Shown here: positions 45,753 through 54,337 of the stretch, piece after piece
How positions within the stretch are numbered: the first letter of the stretch is position 1
Layout: the number at the start of each line of letters is the position of its first letter
Origin: Candidatus Sulfotelmatobacter sp.
GTDB taxonomy: Bacteria; Acidobacteriota; Terriglobia; Terriglobales; Acidobacteriaceae
Length of the DNA stretch: 64,000 nucleotides
Reading direction: 5' to 3'
NCBI GenBank assembly: GCA_030041215.1
Contig: JASHOH010000094.1
Coordinates: 1-64,000, forward strand
Translations under genes and position numbers: made by a program
Notes under the pieces: generated by a model
What the model saw: only the letters and a program-made list of their open reading frames with translations
The model's database searches: none
What the model was told of the DNA's origin: nothing

Positions 45753-46799
45753 CTAGGCTAGTTTTCTCGTCGATTCGCGCACCACCAACTGCGGCGCAAC
45801 TTTGCGATGCTGGCCGGTGACCTCACGTTTCTCAAGTACCGAGTTGATCCCTTCCAGCACAATGCCCACTGCGCCTGCGCCCATAGCCTCCATAGGCTGG
45901 CGCACTGTGGTGAGGGGAGGGGTACACAGCGCCGAGGCGGCCACATCATCGAAGCCGATCACCGAGCAATGCTCCGGAACTCGCCAGCCATGTTTATCGA
46001 GGGCGCGAATCGCGCCGAAAGCTGTCATATCGTCAAAGGCGAGTAAGGCCGTGAATTCTCGCTTCTGCTTGATGAATTCTCCCGTCAGCTTCTGGCCAGC
46101 CTCAAAACTCGACAAGGGATCGCGCGATTCCGGTAGATCGACCACCAACCGGTTATCGATTTCCAGCCCCCGCTCTTTGGCACAGTTGCGGATACCGCGC
46201 CAGCGCGGAGAGCTATCCGCCAGTGCTTTCGGCCCGCGAATGAAAGCGATATTGTGGTGGCCGAGCGAGTACAAGTGTTCTAAAGCAGCGTAGCCGCCGA
46301 TCTCATTGTCCACGATTACCGAACTCATCGAATCGCCTTTGAGTTCGCATCCAATCAGTGCGGTGGGGATGCTGCTTTTTTCCAGATCAGCGAGCAGGTT
46401 GATGTCGAGAAAAAGCCAGTTCGCCAGGACGATCAGGCCTTCAATGCGGCGGTCGAGCAGCATCTCCAAATAACGCTCGAAGCGGCTGCGCTCGTTGTGC
46501 ACATCGGTAAGAATCGGCAGATACGACGCCTGATACAGCGTGTTCTCAATTCCCCGCAACACCAGCGTGCAGTAAGGATCGGTCATGTCAAAGACCATCA
46601 CGCCGACGGTGTGGCTGCGCTTGCTGCGCAGTGAGCGCGCAAATTGGTTGGGACGGTATCCAAGCTTTTCCGCCGCGCGCTCGATTCGCCTTTTCGTGAC
46701 CGGAGGGATGTAGCGCGCCAGCGGTGCATCGTTCAACACGATCGACACCGTCGTCGAAGAGAAGCCGCTCTCTTTCGCTACATCGCGAATGGTAACCAT
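45753..46799 (-). CDS. LacI-family transcriptional regulator
   Basis: A 348-residue regulator. The N-terminal helix-turn-helix and hinge are clear (TIRDVAKESGFSSTTVSIVLNDAP, then KRRIERAAEKLGYRPNQFARSLRSKRS), followed by a sugar-binding-type effector domain (VGVMVFDMTDPYCTLVLRGIE, ALLAFDDMTAFGAIRALDKHG, VIGFDDVAASALCTPPLTTVRQP). It lies directly upstream of the two receptor genes on the same strand and is the obvious candidate for the regulator that binds the paired operators. Ligand unknown; LacI proteins usually sense sugars. Confidence 0.94.
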   Translation of the reverse strand: MVTIRDVAKESGFSSTTVSIVLNDAPLARYIPPVTKRRIERAAEKLGYRPNQFARSLRSKRSHTVGVMVFDMTDPYCTLVLRGIENTLYQASYLPILTDVHNERSRFERYLEMLLDRRIEGLIVLANWLFLDINLLADLEKSSIPTALIGCELKGDSMSSVIVDNEIGGYAALEHLYSLGHHNIAFIRGPKALADSSPRWRGIRNCAKERGLEIDNRLVVDLPESRDPLSSFEAGQKLTGEFIKQKREFTALLAFDDMTAFGAIRALDKHGWRVPEHCSVIGFDDVAASALCTPPLTTVRQPMEAMGAGAVGIVLEGINSVLEKREVTGQHRKVAPQLVVRESTRKLA

Positions 46800-46875
46800 T
46801 GAAGCGCGTCCTGCTTACTCAGTCACAATCCCGCCCCGATTCCCGCGCTTGAATTCTCCGCGCAGCTTGGCGGAC

Positions 46876-46904
46876 ACTACAGCAGAGAGTAATACGAGTG
46901 TCAA
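46876..46904 (-). promoter_or_regulatory. Promoter of the LacI-family regulator gene
   Basis: On the minus strand TTGACA, 17 bases, TGTAGT (4 of 6 to TATAAT). It overlaps the start of the divergent TPR gene. A half-site GTATTACT lies inside the spacer, which could allow self-control. Confidence 0.4.
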
Positions 46905-48139
46905 GGGCCAGCGTAGAATCTACAATTTGGATTTTTCTTATTCTGGTCGCTTTCGGAACGACGCTGACAGGCCAAGCGGCCCCTCCTGCCAACGGCGCTG
47001 AAGCGCCGGCAACCACGCCAGCGGCGCAATCCGCTGCGGTTTCTGATCCTGCGCAAATTTTTCTGGCAGGCCAAAATGCGTTAAACAGCAACCGGCTCGA
47101 GGAAGCCGAGCGCGATTTCCGCCACGTGCTGGCCATTGACCCAAATTCCGGAGCGGCCTATGCCAATCTTGGCGTCGTCTACATGCGGCGCAAGCAGTGG
47201 ACCAAGGCACTCGAAAACCTGCGCAAGGCTGAGCATCTCATGCCGCAGGTTCCAGGAATTCGCCTCAACATCGGCCTCGCCTACTACCGGCAAAACGAGT
47301 TCTTAAAAGCTATACCGCCATTTGAATCGGTTGTACGCGATGAACCGGGTGCTCTGCAGCCCCGCTACTTGCTTGGCCTCTGTTATTTTTTCGCAGAGCG
47401 ATGGGCGGATGCCGCCGATACTCTCAATCCCCTCTGGTCAAGTGAATCAACGCAACCCAGCTATCTATACGTGCTTTCCATCGCTGCCCATCGCGCCGGG
47501 AAAAAAGATCTCGATGATCGCGCCACCACGCAGCTCATCAAAACGGGCGAAGACTCCCCCGAGTTCCATCTCTTCATGGGCAAGGCTCATCTTAACTTGC
47601 AGCAATACGACGAGGCACTAGCCGATTTTCAAGCCGCCGCAGCGGCCGATCCCAAACTTACTTTCGTTCACTTCAATCTCGGCCTGACATATCTAAAGAA
47701 ACAGGATTACGAGAAGGCCCGCGATGAGTTTCTCAAAGATGCCGCCATCGAACCCGACCTCGCCCTCAACTATGACGAACTCGGCGATGTCTACTCACTT
47801 CTCGAGCAGGACACCCATGCGGAAAAAAATTACCGCGAAGCCCTGCGCCGCGACCCGCGTCTCATTAACTCCTATATCGGCCTGACAAAGATCTACCAGC
47901 GCCAGCAAAAATTTCAGCAGGCCCTGACTGCGATCAATGCAGCCAATAAGCTCGATCCGAACCGCACCGACGTTCACTATCTTCGCGGCCAGGTCCTCAT
48001 GCATCTCGGCCGCAGAGAAGAAGGTAAAAAGGAACTGGAGACTTCCGTCCGTATCGATAACGAGCGCCGCGCCCAGCGCGAAAAACAGGTCGAAAGCGGC
48101 ACTCTGCCCTCGCCCGAACTGCTCGAAGATGACCAATAA
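46898..48139 (+). CDS. Exported TPR protein
   Basis: A 413-residue protein with a signal peptide (IWIFLILVAFGTTLTGQA) and about nine TPRs, for example AQIFLAGQNALNSNRLEEAERDFRHVLAIDPNS, AYANLGVVYMRRKQWTKALENLRKAE and DYEKARDEFLKDAAIEPDLALNYDELG (the repeats are split here). The start is a GTG that overlaps the divergent LacI promoter. A periplasmic scaffold or protein-interaction role is inferred; it is followed 93 bases later by the AsmA-like gene on the same strand. Confidence 0.82.
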   Translation: MSRASVESTIWIFLILVAFGTTLTGQAAPPANGAEAPATTPAAQSAAVSDPAQIFLAGQNALNSNRLEEAERDFRHVLAIDPNSGAAYANLGVVYMRRKQWTKALENLRKAEHLMPQVPGIRLNIGLAYYRQNEFLKAIPPFESVVRDEPGALQPRYLLGLCYFFAERWADAADTLNPLWSSESTQPSYLYVLSIAAHRAGKKDLDDRATTQLIKTGEDSPEFHLFMGKAHLNLQQYDEALADFQAAAAADPKLTFVHFNLGLTYLKKQDYEKARDEFLKDAAIEPDLALNYDELGDVYSLLEQDTHAEKNYREALRRDPRLINSYIGLTKIYQRQQKFQQALTAINAANKLDPNRTDVHYLRGQVLMHLGRREEGKKELETSVRIDNERRAQREKQVESGTLPSPELLEDDQ

Positions 48140-48232
48140 GAAGACCCATAGTGCCCCAGTGATAAACTTGCGCTGTACCTTATCCCTTCGCCTCGCATCG
48201 CCCGCAAGTTGATCGTCTGCTAGGAGGCTTCC

Positions 48233-49843
48233 ATGAAGCGCGGCCTGAAGATCGCAGCTATTGTGATCGGAATCTTGATTCTCATCATCATCGCCATTCC
48301 GTTTTTCGTCGACGCCAACAGCTTCCGCCCGAAGATCGAGTCTGAACTGACCGACGCGCTGGGCAGGCAGGTGAAAGTCGGCAATATTTCGCTGTCGTTG
48401 TTTTCTGGAGGCGTAACTGCCGACAACATTTCCATCGCCGACGACCCCGCCTTCAGCAAGAGCGACTTTGTAACGGCAAAGTCGCTGAAAGTTGGCGTCG
48501 AAATGATCCCACTCATTTTTTCCAAGACGCTTAACGTCACCGAGATCAGGCTCACCCAGCCCGAAATTAGTCTGGTGCGCTCCGAAAATGGCGAGAAGTG
48601 GAATTTCTCCAGTCTTGGCGCAACGCCCGCCGCGCAACCGTCTACAACGCAGCCAGCTCGGGCCGCGCCGGCGCAGACTGCGCCAACTCAAGAAACTTCG
48701 CCTGCACCCAGCAGCTCTTCGTCGACCAATCCGAATGTTTCTGTTGCCAAGCTCAGTATCGACAATGGCAGGATGACCGTCAGCCGGGCGGGAGGCTCAG
48801 AACCACCGCGCGTCTACGACAAAGTTGACATTCAAGTCAGCGGCTTCTCCTTGAACAATTCGTTCCCATTTCACTTGAACGCCAACCTTCCCGGCGGAGG
48901 CACACTGAAGCTCGACGGCAACGCCGGTCCAATCAATGCCGGCAACGCAGAGCTCACGCCGCTCGAAGCCAAAGTCTCCGTGAAGCAGATGAACCTTGCC
49001 GAATCCGGCTTCATCGATCCAGCCTCAGGTATTGCTGGCATCGCTGGTTTCGATGGGACGCTTACCTCCGACGGCCACGAGGCCAAGACTAACGGCACGC
49101 TCAAGGTCGACAAGCTTCAGGTTGTGAAGAAGGGATCGCCCGCCGGCCGTACCGTCGAAGTGCAGTACGAAGCGACGTACAACTTGAAGACTGTGTCCGG
49201 CAGCGTGGTCCGCGGCGAGATTAAGCTGGGCAGCGCCGTCGCCAATCTGAGCGGAACCTATGACGCTCACGGCAAAGTAACCAGCATCAACATGAAGCTG
49301 ACTGGCCAAGGCATGCCGGTGGATGATCTCGAAGCCATGCTGCCTGCAGTCGGAATCGTTCTGCCTTCCGGCTCGCAATTGAAAGGCGGCACACTCAACC
49401 TCAATTTCAACAGCACCGGGCCGGTCGATAAGTTAGTGACGGTCGGCACGGTCAAGCTCGAAAACTCGGCCCTCGCCGGATTCAATCTGTTATCGAAATT
49501 GTCCGCCATCCCCGGGCTTGGCGGGAAGGGTTCGGCCAACGACACGACCATTCAGAACTTCAGTTCCGATGTCCGCGTCGCCCCGGATGGCACGCGCACT
49601 GACAACATCAATTTGACCGTGCCCTCCTTAGGTTCCGTCACTGGGGCAGGAACCGTCAGCCCAAACAATGAACTGGATTTCAAACTGAAGGCCGACAACA
49701 TTCCGATTCATGTAACTGGAACAACTTCCGAACCGAAGTTCGCGCCCGACATTAAAGGATTGGCAGGAAGCCTGTTGAACCAAAAAAATCTGGGAAAGAG
49801 CGCGCTAGGCGGCGTGACCAGTCTATTTGACAAGAAAAAATAG
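48233..49843 (+). CDS. AsmA-family protein
   Basis: A 536-residue protein with AGGAGG before the ATG. The N-terminal membrane helix (KIAAIVIGILILIIIAIPFFVDANSF, split) is followed by the AsmA N-terminal block ESELTDALGRQVKVGNISLSLF and FVTAKSLKVGVEMIPLIFSKTLNVTEIRL. A Pro/Ser/Thr-rich linker (~138-165) leads to a beta-rich C-terminal half with the AsmA_2-like end (ISVP-type LTVPSLGSVTGAGTVS). AsmA proteins take part in outer-membrane lipid homeostasis; the exact role here is inferred. Likely co-transcribed with the TPR gene ahead. Confidence 0.9.
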   Translation: MKRGLKIAAIVIGILILIIIAIPFFVDANSFRPKIESELTDALGRQVKVGNISLSLFSGGVTADNISIADDPAFSKSDFVTAKSLKVGVEMIPLIFSKTLNVTEIRLTQPEISLVRSENGEKWNFSSLGATPAAQPSTTQPARAAPAQTAPTQETSPAPSSSSSTNPNVSVAKLSIDNGRMTVSRAGGSEPPRVYDKVDIQVSGFSLNNSFPFHLNANLPGGGTLKLDGNAGPINAGNAELTPLEAKVSVKQMNLAESGFIDPASGIAGIAGFDGTLTSDGHEAKTNGTLKVDKLQVVKKGSPAGRTVEVQYEATYNLKTVSGSVVRGEIKLGSAVANLSGTYDAHGKVTSINMKLTGQGMPVDDLEAMLPAVGIVLPSGSQLKGGTLNLNFNSTGPVDKLVTVGTVKLENSALAGFNLLSKLSAIPGLGGKGSANDTTIQNFSSDVRVAPDGTRTDNINLTVPSLGSVTGAGTVSPNNELDFKLKADNIPIHVTGTTSEPKFAPDIKGLAGSLLNQKNLGKSALGGVTSLFDKKK

Positions 49844-50297
49844 GATCATCGCGACTGATGTACCCCGCGTAACCCTGGGTGCCCCTGTGTTTCAAAGATG
49901 TTGTTCTTCGCTGCTTAGAATCTATCGGGCGCACACTATGCAACGCCGTGCCACTCAGGAGTGGTACAACGTTTCCCACTTTTCGCACGTTTTTTGCACG
50001 AGCGCCCTGGTGCCTTAGGTAATTGGGCTTTCACAGCCACTTCCTCCATTAAACACGCTGCTTTCGCGCAAATGTGCGCGTTCTCCAGTCCCGCCCCATG
50101 GAATCTGAATTGCTCTCCTCATTGTGTTGACAAGTGTGGCGGGGAGGGCCATACTTAGGCACAAAGCTGCAACATTTTTCACACGCTTTAACTCTCGGTG
50201 AGAGCCTTTCTCGAATCCCAGTTCGACTGGGCCTCTGCCAAGTGTTTTCTCCCCCCAAATACGGGTTTCATGTTTCACAAATCTCAGGAGGATCGTC
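49844..50297 (+). promoter_or_regulatory. Intergenic region with the SBBP-gene promoter and a structured leader
   Basis: A 454-base stretch without a gene. TTGACA at 50127-50132, 17 bases and CATACT at 50150-50155 make a good sigma-70 promoter, giving a leader of about 135 bases. The leader holds hairpins TCTC-GGT-GAGA (50192 region) and CCCAG-TTCGA-CTGGG (50217-50231). Upstream GTGCCACT and AGTGGTAC (49950 region) form another hairpin. 49865-49897 (GTGCCCCTGTGTTTCAAAG) resembles 55750-55772. None matches a riboswitch class that I know. Confidence 0.5.
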
Positions 50298-53141
50298 GTG
50301 TCGAAGTCACTTGCCAATAGGAAGTGGGTCTGTGCGCTGTGCGCCGTCCCACTGATCGTCATCGCGTCGTTTGCTCTGTTTCTCGGCTCACACAATCGCG
50401 CGGCTAAAACTGTTGCAGCTGAACCCGCGGGGCGCGCGCGCCTTCGGGCAAGCTATGCCGCGCTTCCGCTTGCCTTTGAACAGAACCAGGGGCAGACCGA
50501 CTCTGAGGTCAAGTACATGGCCCGCGGAGATGGATACACTCTGTTTCTGACCCCGAACGAGGCCGTCTTTTCGCTGCGGTCACGGTCCAAAGCCGAAGAC
50601 TCCTCCACGCAGCGTCCGAACCTGCGCCCGAAAAATTTCGCGCAGCCGGGTGCTCACCAGGAAACCACTGCTGTCGTGCGCATGAAGCTGGCAGGCGCGA
50701 ATCCGCCGGTGCAGGTCTCCGCGAGCGACCTGCTGCCGGGCAAGAGCAACTATTTCATCGGCAATGATCCGGCCAACTGGCGCACCGATGTTCCGCATTA
50801 CGCGCGTGTTTCTTATCAGGACGTCTATCCCGGCGTAGACCTCGCCTTCCACGGCGCACAGAGCCAGACGGAGTTCGATTTCCTGATCGCTCCTGGCGCC
50901 GATCCCACGCCCATCGCTTTCAATTTCGCAGGCGCCCAGAGTGTCAGAACTGATGACGCAGGAAATCTGGCAGTTTCCTCCGCTGCCGGCAACATCATTC
51001 TGCACAAGCCCGTGGCTTATCAGGAAATCAACGGCTCGCGCCAGCTTGTGGACGCAAAATTTGTCATGCAGGCGGCAAACAAGATTGAGTTTGCATTAGG
51101 CAGCTACGATCGCAGCCGCGAGTTGGTGATCGACCCCAGCATCGCCTATGCGTTCTCGACATATCTTGGCGGCAGCGGCAACGATGAAGGTCAGGGCATC
51201 GGCATCGACAGCAACGGCAACATTTATGTGACCGGGCAGACGGCCTCCACCAACTTTCCGACGACGACCGGCGCGTTCCAAGGCACATGCGGAGGCTGCT
51301 CAACCGGGGGCTCCAACGTGTTTGTCAGCAAGATTGCGTCGGATGGCTCCAGCCTCATCTACTCCACTTATGTTGGCGGATCTGGCACCGATAGCGGAAA
51401 CAGCATCGCGATAGATTCTTCCGGCGACGTCTTCGTCGCGGGTGCGACATCATCTAAGAACTTCCCCAAAGCAGGCACTCCGTTCCAGGGTAGCTGTAAG
51501 AGTTGCACGAGCAGTTTAGCCAACAACGCGTTTGTGTTTGAGCTGAATTCGACCGGTTCGGCGCTCACATACTCCACTTACCTCGGCGGCACCGGTAACG
51601 ACGTCGCCTCGGGTATCGCTCTGGCGTCTGATGGCTCCGGAGACGTTTTGGTTGTTGGGTCAACGTCCTCAACAGACTTCCCAACCTCGAATCCTCTTCA
51701 AGGGCCCCCGACCCTGACAAACTTCACTGCCGCTTTCGTCACGAAGTTTAATTCCTCCGGCAGCGCCTTGGTTTATTCCACGTACCTTGGTGGGAGCACC
51801 ACCGGGGATAGGGCGACCTCAGTCGCCGTGGACGCCTCGGACAACTCCTATATCGCCGGCCAAACCTACAGTTCAACTTTCCCCACCACAACGGGAGCAT
51901 TTCAGACCACGTGCGGTGGTTGTGGTAGTGGCAATTCCAACGCGTTCGTGACCGTCATCAGCCCCACAGGAAGTAACTACGTCTATTCCACATTTCTCGG
52001 TGGCAGCGGTCCTGACAAAGGCGATGGCATCGCGGTGGACTCCTCCGACAACGCCTACATAACAGGGGCTACGGATTCGAATAACTTCCCCGTTCAGTCG
52101 CCGCTGCCCGGGCTAGGGAAGCTCCTGGGCGTCACCAACGCGTTCGTCACAAAGCTGAACCCCACAGGAAGCGCGCTTGTGTACTCCACCTATCTTGGGG
52201 GCAGCGGCTCTGATGCGGGCGCCAGCATCTCGCTCGATAGCGGTGGTGATGCCTATGTGACCGGCCAAACCAATTCCCCTGGGACGGGAAGCACTGCGTT
52301 TCCAACAGCGAATGCCATTCAAGCTACACTTGGCGGTGGCTACGACGCTTTTGTGAGCGAAATCAATCCGGCTGGTTCGCAGCTCATCTTCTCGACCTAC
52401 CTTGGCGGTTCACTCGATGAAGACGACGGCGGCAACTACGGAGCAATTGCAGTCGATAGCCCGGGCGCTAACATCTACGTAACCGGAAACACGGCTTCGA
52501 CAGACTTCCCGATACAGAATGCGTACCAGAATGCCAATGGCGGCGGTTCCAGCGGCACAACTGACGCCTTTGTCACGAAGTATGCCCAGCCAGCCTTTAG
52601 TGTTTCAGCTACCGCTCCTTCGTCCGTCAATCCCGGATCTCCGGCAACGTCCACGGTTACGCTAACTTCGTTCTACAGTTATGGCTCACCAGTTAATCTG
52701 AGCTGCACGGTCACCGGCAGTGGCTCTCCGCTTCCCGCGTGCAGCGCGACAAGTTTCTCGACAAATCCCGTAACGCCGACTTCGGCCGGCGCTACGTCCA
52801 CGCTCACAATAACCACGACTGGCCCGAGCAGCGCGCTGGCACATCCGAGATCGATTTTCTACGCGATGTGGTTGCCGGTCGCCGGCATATCGCTGGCCGG
52901 GTTCGGTTTCAGTTCGTCGGATTCGCGCCGACGCAAACTGTTCGGGATGCTCATGCTCCTTATGGTCATCTCCGCCATGCTGATCCTTCCCGCCTGCGGT
53001 GGCTCAAGCAGCAGCGGTGGAGGTGGTGGTGGTGGCGGTGGTGGCACACCGGCAGGCAATTATACGGTGACAATCACGGGCACGGGTACTGACACTAGCG
53101 TAACTACTCGCGCCACGACTGTAACCCTCACCGTCAATTAG
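50298..53141 (+). CDS. Seven-bladed SBBP propeller protein with C-terminal LPACGG tail
   Basis: A 947-residue exported protein; GTG start with AGGAGG six bases upstream. After the signal helix (VCALCAVPLIVIASFALFLG) comes an N-terminal domain of the kind that precedes SBBP repeats (PLAFEQNQGQTDSEVKYMAR). Seven SBBP repeats follow (YSTYLGGSGNDEGQGIGID... and six more), which fit one seven-bladed beta propeller. After an Ig-like segment the C terminus carries a membrane helix, SRRRK, a second helix ending LILPACGG, a ten-glycine run and a small beta domain. The tail matches that of the next gene. It is presumably a surface protein; the ligand is unknown. Confidence 0.88.
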   Translation: MSKSLANRKWVCALCAVPLIVIASFALFLGSHNRAAKTVAAEPAGRARLRASYAALPLAFEQNQGQTDSEVKYMARGDGYTLFLTPNEAVFSLRSRSKAEDSSTQRPNLRPKNFAQPGAHQETTAVVRMKLAGANPPVQVSASDLLPGKSNYFIGNDPANWRTDVPHYARVSYQDVYPGVDLAFHGAQSQTEFDFLIAPGADPTPIAFNFAGAQSVRTDDAGNLAVSSAAGNIILHKPVAYQEINGSRQLVDAKFVMQAANKIEFALGSYDRSRELVIDPSIAYAFSTYLGGSGNDEGQGIGIDSNGNIYVTGQTASTNFPTTTGAFQGTCGGCSTGGSNVFVSKIASDGSSLIYSTYVGGSGTDSGNSIAIDSSGDVFVAGATSSKNFPKAGTPFQGSCKSCTSSLANNAFVFELNSTGSALTYSTYLGGTGNDVASGIALASDGSGDVLVVGSTSSTDFPTSNPLQGPPTLTNFTAAFVTKFNSSGSALVYSTYLGGSTTGDRATSVAVDASDNSYIAGQTYSSTFPTTTGAFQTTCGGCGSGNSNAFVTVISPTGSNYVYSTFLGGSGPDKGDGIAVDSSDNAYITGATDSNNFPVQSPLPGLGKLLGVTNAFVTKLNPTGSALVYSTYLGGSGSDAGASISLDSGGDAYVTGQTNSPGTGSTAFPTANAIQATLGGGYDAFVSEINPAGSQLIFSTYLGGSLDEDDGGNYGAIAVDSPGANIYVTGNTASTDFPIQNAYQNANGGGSSGTTDAFVTKYAQPAFSVSATAPSSVNPGSPATSTVTLTSFYSYGSPVNLSCTVTGSGSPLPACSATSFSTNPVTPTSAGATSTLTITTTGPSSALAHPRSIFYAMWLPVAGISLAGFGFSSSDSRRRKLFGMLMLLMVISAMLILPACGGSSSSGGGGGGGGGGTPAGNYTVTITGTGTDTSVTTRATTVTLTVN

Positions 53142-53160
53142 CCACAATCTGAAACAGCTG

Positions 53161-53189
53161 AGGCCGCCTCAACGCGAGGCGGCCTTTTT
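53161..53189 (+). terminator. Strong intrinsic terminator after the SBBP gene
   Basis: AGGCCGCCTC, loop AACGC, GAGGCGGCCT and four more T: a perfect 10-bp GC-rich stem with a T tract, 19 bases after the stop codon. Confidence 0.88.
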
Positions 53190-53304
53190 CCTGCTTCCTT
53201 GAATTGGCACGAATCACAACTCTGATCTAAGATTCATTCGTACATATTCTCAAGCCCCAATTTATCTTCAAGCAGCGTTTGCGTTATCGGAGGAATCGAA
53301 GCTA

Positions 53305-54321
53305 GTGAGTTCCTGTCCCCTCATGATGAATCCCAGGCATATGGCGCGCCCCGTCGTTTTCGCATTATTGCTCGCTGCCGCAAGCATAGCTTCGGTTTCA
53401 GCCGCCCTTGCGCAAACAATTACGCTCACGCCCTCGCTTCCTTCCGCAGTCAACGCCGGCGACAGCGCCGTCGGTTCGCTCGGCGTTACTGCGAGTTTCG
53501 ATAACACCGTTACCTTCACATGCACGGTGACCTCGACCACAGTCACATCGAATCTGCCCACCTGCATAATCAGTCCCGATTCGGTCATCCCGCCGGCTAT
53601 TCCATCCATTACCATCACCACCTGTGGCGGCGTTACTTCGACATGCACCGGGCCTACCCCCACGGGCATCTATTCCATCGCCATTACCGGAACGAGCCAG
53701 ACACCGCCGGCGTCAGCAACCATCAATCTTGCGATCAACGTCGTGGGCAGCACCGCCCAGGACTATGCCCTTTCCGTGCAGCCTACGACAGCGAGCCCAA
53801 GTCCTGTCAGCCCGGGCAACTCCGCCACTACTACGGTGACTGTCTCGGGCATCGGGAGCTATTCAGGAACTGTCACGGTCGCCTGTCTTTCGATTACTCC
53901 GGTTGTTGAGGCCGAACCCTATTGCACGTTTAACCCACCCACCGTGACGGTATCGAGCGGCGGCCCGGCACAGACGACCACGCTGACCATTACAACCCTG
54001 GGCCCAGTACCGGTCGTCACCGAAGTGTTCCATCTCCCACGTGCGTTCTACGCTATATTCCTGGCCTTTCCCGGCATCGCGATAATTGGAGCAACCGGCA
54101 GCAGAAAACGCAGAACGAGATTTCTGGCATTTTTCCTGCTCGTGACTGTTGCCGGAAGCCTTCTGTTGTTGCCCGCCTGCGGCGGCACCACCAAGAACAA
54201 TCCCACTGGCCTGACCACGCCCAAGAACACTTATACGTTTACGCTGACCGCTACCGATAACAATGGAAACGGCCCCGCCAATTCCACCAACCCGGCCACA
54301 GTAACGCTGACGGTAGACTAG
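53305..54321 (+). CDS. Exported Ig-like protein with C-terminal LPACGG tail
   Basis: A 338-residue protein. The signal peptide (PVVFALLLAAASIASVSAALAQ) is followed by two Ig-like beta sandwiches (SVNAGDSAVGSLGVTASFDNTVTFTC, then SPGNSATTTVTVSGIGSYSGTVTVAC; parts quoted). The last ~100 residues are laid out like those of the SBBP protein: helix (FYAIFLAFPGIAIIGA), SRKRR, helix ending LLLLPACGG, then YTFTLTATDN and VTLTVD. The GTG start at 53305 or ATGs at 53323/53341 are all possible. Same strand as the SBBP gene, separated by a terminator, so it has its own promoter. Confidence 0.8.
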   Translation: MSSCPLMMNPRHMARPVVFALLLAAASIASVSAALAQTITLTPSLPSAVNAGDSAVGSLGVTASFDNTVTFTCTVTSTTVTSNLPTCIISPDSVIPPAIPSITITTCGGVTSTCTGPTPTGIYSIAITGTSQTPPASATINLAINVVGSTAQDYALSVQPTTASPSPVSPGNSATTTVTVSGIGSYSGTVTVACLSITPVVEAEPYCTFNPPTVTVSSGGPAQTTTLTITTLGPVPVVTEVFHLPRAFYAIFLAFPGIAIIGATGSRKRRTRFLAFFLLVTVAGSLLLLPACGGTTKNNPTGLTTPKNTYTFTLTATDNNGNGPANSTNPATVTLTVD

Positions 54322-54337
54322 CTTGGGCCAGCGGCTC

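Noticed and set aside
47795-48691. 298-codon open frame antisense to the TPR and AsmA genes
   Set aside because: Crosses two real genes and their gap; no recognisable fold.
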